A DNA stretch of 56,443 nt, taken from assembly GCF_000374825.1 (NCBI RefSeq), contig NZ_KB895395.1, positions 1 through 56,443 on the forward strand. The letters run 5' to 3'. Under the pieces are notes generated by a model. It worked only from the letters and a program-made list of their open reading frames with translations. It was not told where the DNA came from and made no database searches. The stretch comes from Paenibacillus sanguinis 2301083 = DSM 16941 (GTDB taxonomy: Bacteria; Bacillota; Bacilli; Paenibacillales; Paenibacillaceae). Positions 54,919 through 56,443 of the stretch are shown piece after piece (position 1 is the stretch's first letter; the number at the start of each line of letters is the position of its first letter). A program made the position numbers and the translations under genes.

Positions 54919-56052
54919 ATGGAAATAAAGCAGCAATCGTATTATTATCATTTTTTAGAACCTATATCTAAAGAGTTAGCGTATGTTGCACGTGAATTGG
55001 AGAACAGTATTTTTAACAGTCCACGTACGATGCTTACTCATGCTAGAACTTTTGTTGAAAACATACTCCAGAAGGTGATTCAAGCGGAGAAGCTGCCTGA
55101 GGAGCAGAGAAGTGGGTTTCTGGAGAAAATTGATTTACTGAATAAAAGTGAATTGCTCACACCAGAAATTCGAAACGATCTCCATTCTATTCGCAAACTA
55201 GGAAATGAAGCAGCACACGACACTCGAATGTTCAGGTATTCGGAGGCGTTGTCTTCTTGGGAATCAATTTACCGAATTGTGAAATGGTATATTGAAGTAT
55301 ATGGACCAGTGAGTCTGGATTTCCCTAATTATCAAGACCCATCGACACAAAAAAATCCTTCCTTAGGAATCGTTGAAATTCAGGAACGTCTGAAGGCTGT
55401 TGAGGAGTTGCTTGTCTCATCTCTTAGAAAAACTAAGGTGGAGTCTGAGAGCCTAGCGGCAGAGGAGGCAGCTATAGCAATCTCTGTTCCTGAAGCGATA
55501 ACGCCAGGACTAACAACGGTTCGCACGATAACATACAAAGACCAATACGTGGACATTCCATACTTTCTACGTGATGCATTCTTGTTGCCGCAACGTTTTG
55601 AGAAATCCGAAACATTTCTTGTCCGACTGGGAGCAGTACAACAGGCACGAATCATGAGCGAATTGCCGAACAATGTGGAAGGATTGAACCGATATATCAT
55701 ACGATATAATGAAAAGCATGAAGAAATCTTTTTTGAAGAGTTGAAGCAGTATATTGAAGAAGAAAAAAACCGCAGAAAATTGATGATGGAGCGCCCCGGA
55801 GAGCTATTCTTTTTCTTTAAAGATGATTATATTGTTGTAACGGAAGAATTATCTCAAATACAACTTAATACAGAACAATTCACCGGCTTCCCTAATCTGT
55901 TGAAACAGCTTAACGAGGATCAGATGACGCGAGTCGAACATTTACCGAGGGAACTTGTCATTCTGGCAAAGTATAAAAATGTCGGGATCAGTACTGTGGA
56001 AAAATTGTTTAGGCAATTGAAGGAGAAGCAAAAAGAGAATATGAATATATGA
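54919..56052 (+). CDS. DUF4145-domain protein
   Basis: A 377-aa soluble protein. The N-terminal ~130 residues form a helical DUF4145-type domain (TMLTHARTFVENILQKVI, then NDLHSIRKLGNEAAHD), a module common at the N-terminus of HsdR and other defence helicases. An acidic linker with a coiled-coil stretch (about 155-190) follows, then a C-terminal part of unknown fold with GELFFFFKDDY and LAKYKNVGISTVEKLFRQLK. No catalytic motif is recognised. Start set by GGAGGA seven bases upstream. It is AT-rich and lies next to a group II intron. Confidence 0.65.
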   Translation: MEIKQQSYYYHFLEPISKELAYVARELENSIFNSPRTMLTHARTFVENILQKVIQAEKLPEEQRSGFLEKIDLLNKSELLTPEIRNDLHSIRKLGNEAAHDTRMFRYSEALSSWESIYRIVKWYIEVYGPVSLDFPNYQDPSTQKNPSLGIVEIQERLKAVEELLVSSLRKTKVESESLAAEEAAIAISVPEAITPGLTTVRTITYKDQYVDIPYFLRDAFLLPQRFEKSETFLVRLGAVQQARIMSELPNNVEGLNRYIIRYNEKHEEIFFEELKQYIEEEKNRRKLMMERPGELFFFFKDDYIVVTEELSQIQLNTEQFTGFPNLLKQLNEDQMTRVEHLPRELVILAKYKNVGISTVEKLFRQLKEKQKENMNI

Positions 56053-56121
56053 GGGAGTTGTAACATTGGTGTGTGATTATATTAAAATGATCATATATTT
56101 ATACATATAGAGACTTTTCTC

Positions 56122-56152
56122 AAAACACGTTTCCTGGAGAAGCGTGTTTTTT
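56122..56152 (+). terminator. Terminator of the DUF4145 gene
   Basis: AAAACACG and CGTGTTTTTT form a stem with a 13-nt loop. The predicted intron start lies five bases after it. Confidence 0.8.
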
Positions 56153-56156
56153 CATT

Positions 56157-56443
56157 GTACGCCCAGCATGGGCGTCATCTCTAGGGTGAAAGTCCCGAGC
56201 GGGGGCTGGCAAGCGCCTACCGTTAGCCAAGGGCAAGGGTGTCCACCGTGAGGTGGAATCTGAAGGAAGCCGGAGGCAAAAGCACGGCCTGAGGTACACG
56301 AATCCAATTGGAGGCGGTTGCAGTCGGATGAGTCACCAATACATGACGAAATCCAAAGCTGCCAAGGGCTGTAGCCGTAGACTTGGGCAGGCACGGGCGG
56401 AAAGATGGCGTTCTTATCTGGGGAGGCCTGTCGGATATGCAAG
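56157..56443 (+). mobile_element. Group II intron, 5' part (cut by the window end)
   Basis: From GTACGCCCAGCATGGGCGT the sequence is highly structured and GC-rich, with GGGTGAAAGTCCCGAGC, GTGAGGTGGAATCTGAAGG and CAGTCGGATGAGTCACC. These are typical of domain I of bacterial group II introns. The 5' end is close to the GTGYG consensus. The maturase gene would lie beyond the window. The reverse strand is open for about 290 bp but has no protein-like content. Confidence 0.75.

Noticed and set aside
56152..56442. Minus-strand frame across the intron end
   Set aside because: It is antisense to structured group II intron RNA and has no protein-like pattern.
1..56443. tRNA and rRNA genes
   Set aside because: No tRNA-like cloverleaf with a GTTCGAATC-type arm and no rRNA sequence was recognised anywhere in the window.

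Overview
The window looks like chromosomal DNA of a Paenibacillus-type member of the Bacillales. Grounds are the moderate GC content, strong AGGAGG ribosome binding sites with ATG, GTG and TTG starts, a Bacillus-style pur operon with PurBoxes and a guanine riboswitch, a FapR operator before fabH, a GlnR/TnrA box before a glutamine-type transporter, and genes matching B. subtilis yerB, yerC, dgkB and yefA in that order. The species is inferred from gene content only.

Layout. 1-290 is the right end of an IS3-family element inserted in a repeat block. 0.7-5.3 kb holds fabH (minus strand) with its FapR operator, topB, a DUF1294 membrane protein and a universal stress protein. 5.5-10.9 kb is a nitrogen module: an amino-acid (probably glutamine) ABC transporter followed by a GlnK/GlnL-type two-component system. 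11.1-26.7 kb is the purine pathway purEKBCSQLFMNH, with purD displaced by 1.37 kb of repeat-rich non-coding DNA. 27-34 kb carries ilvA, a YtrA-type regulator with an ABC transporter, a secreted erythromycin-esterase-like protein, a DUF1129 membrane protein, an alpha/beta hydrolase and an extradiol dioxygenase. 35-43.6 kb holds yerB, a phosphate transporter with its DUF47 partner, a YqfQ-like protein, yerC, a CbiX-like protein, dgkB and an RlmD/YefA-type rRNA methyltransferase.

43.6-56.4 kb looks like an accessory region. It has a decayed transposase, a PPP-type phosphatase, an orphan IS3 OrfA, a WYL-domain regulator followed by an AddB-like and AddA-like nuclease-helicase pair, a convergent DEDDh exonuclease, a DUF4145 protein and the 5' end of a group II intron placed directly after a terminator.

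How the parts work together. The pur operon makes IMP and is predicted to be controlled twice, by PurR at the promoter and by guanine in the leader. The transporter and GlnKL genes should link glutamine uptake to nitrogen status, and glutamine feeds PurF, PurQ and PurL. The most open question is the WYL-AddB-AddA module, a candidate DNA-processing or defence locus separate from the housekeeping AddAB. Non-coding DNA is also unusual: a four-unit repeat block with the same internal spacing occurs three times, and two families of inverted-repeat, MITE-like elements are present.
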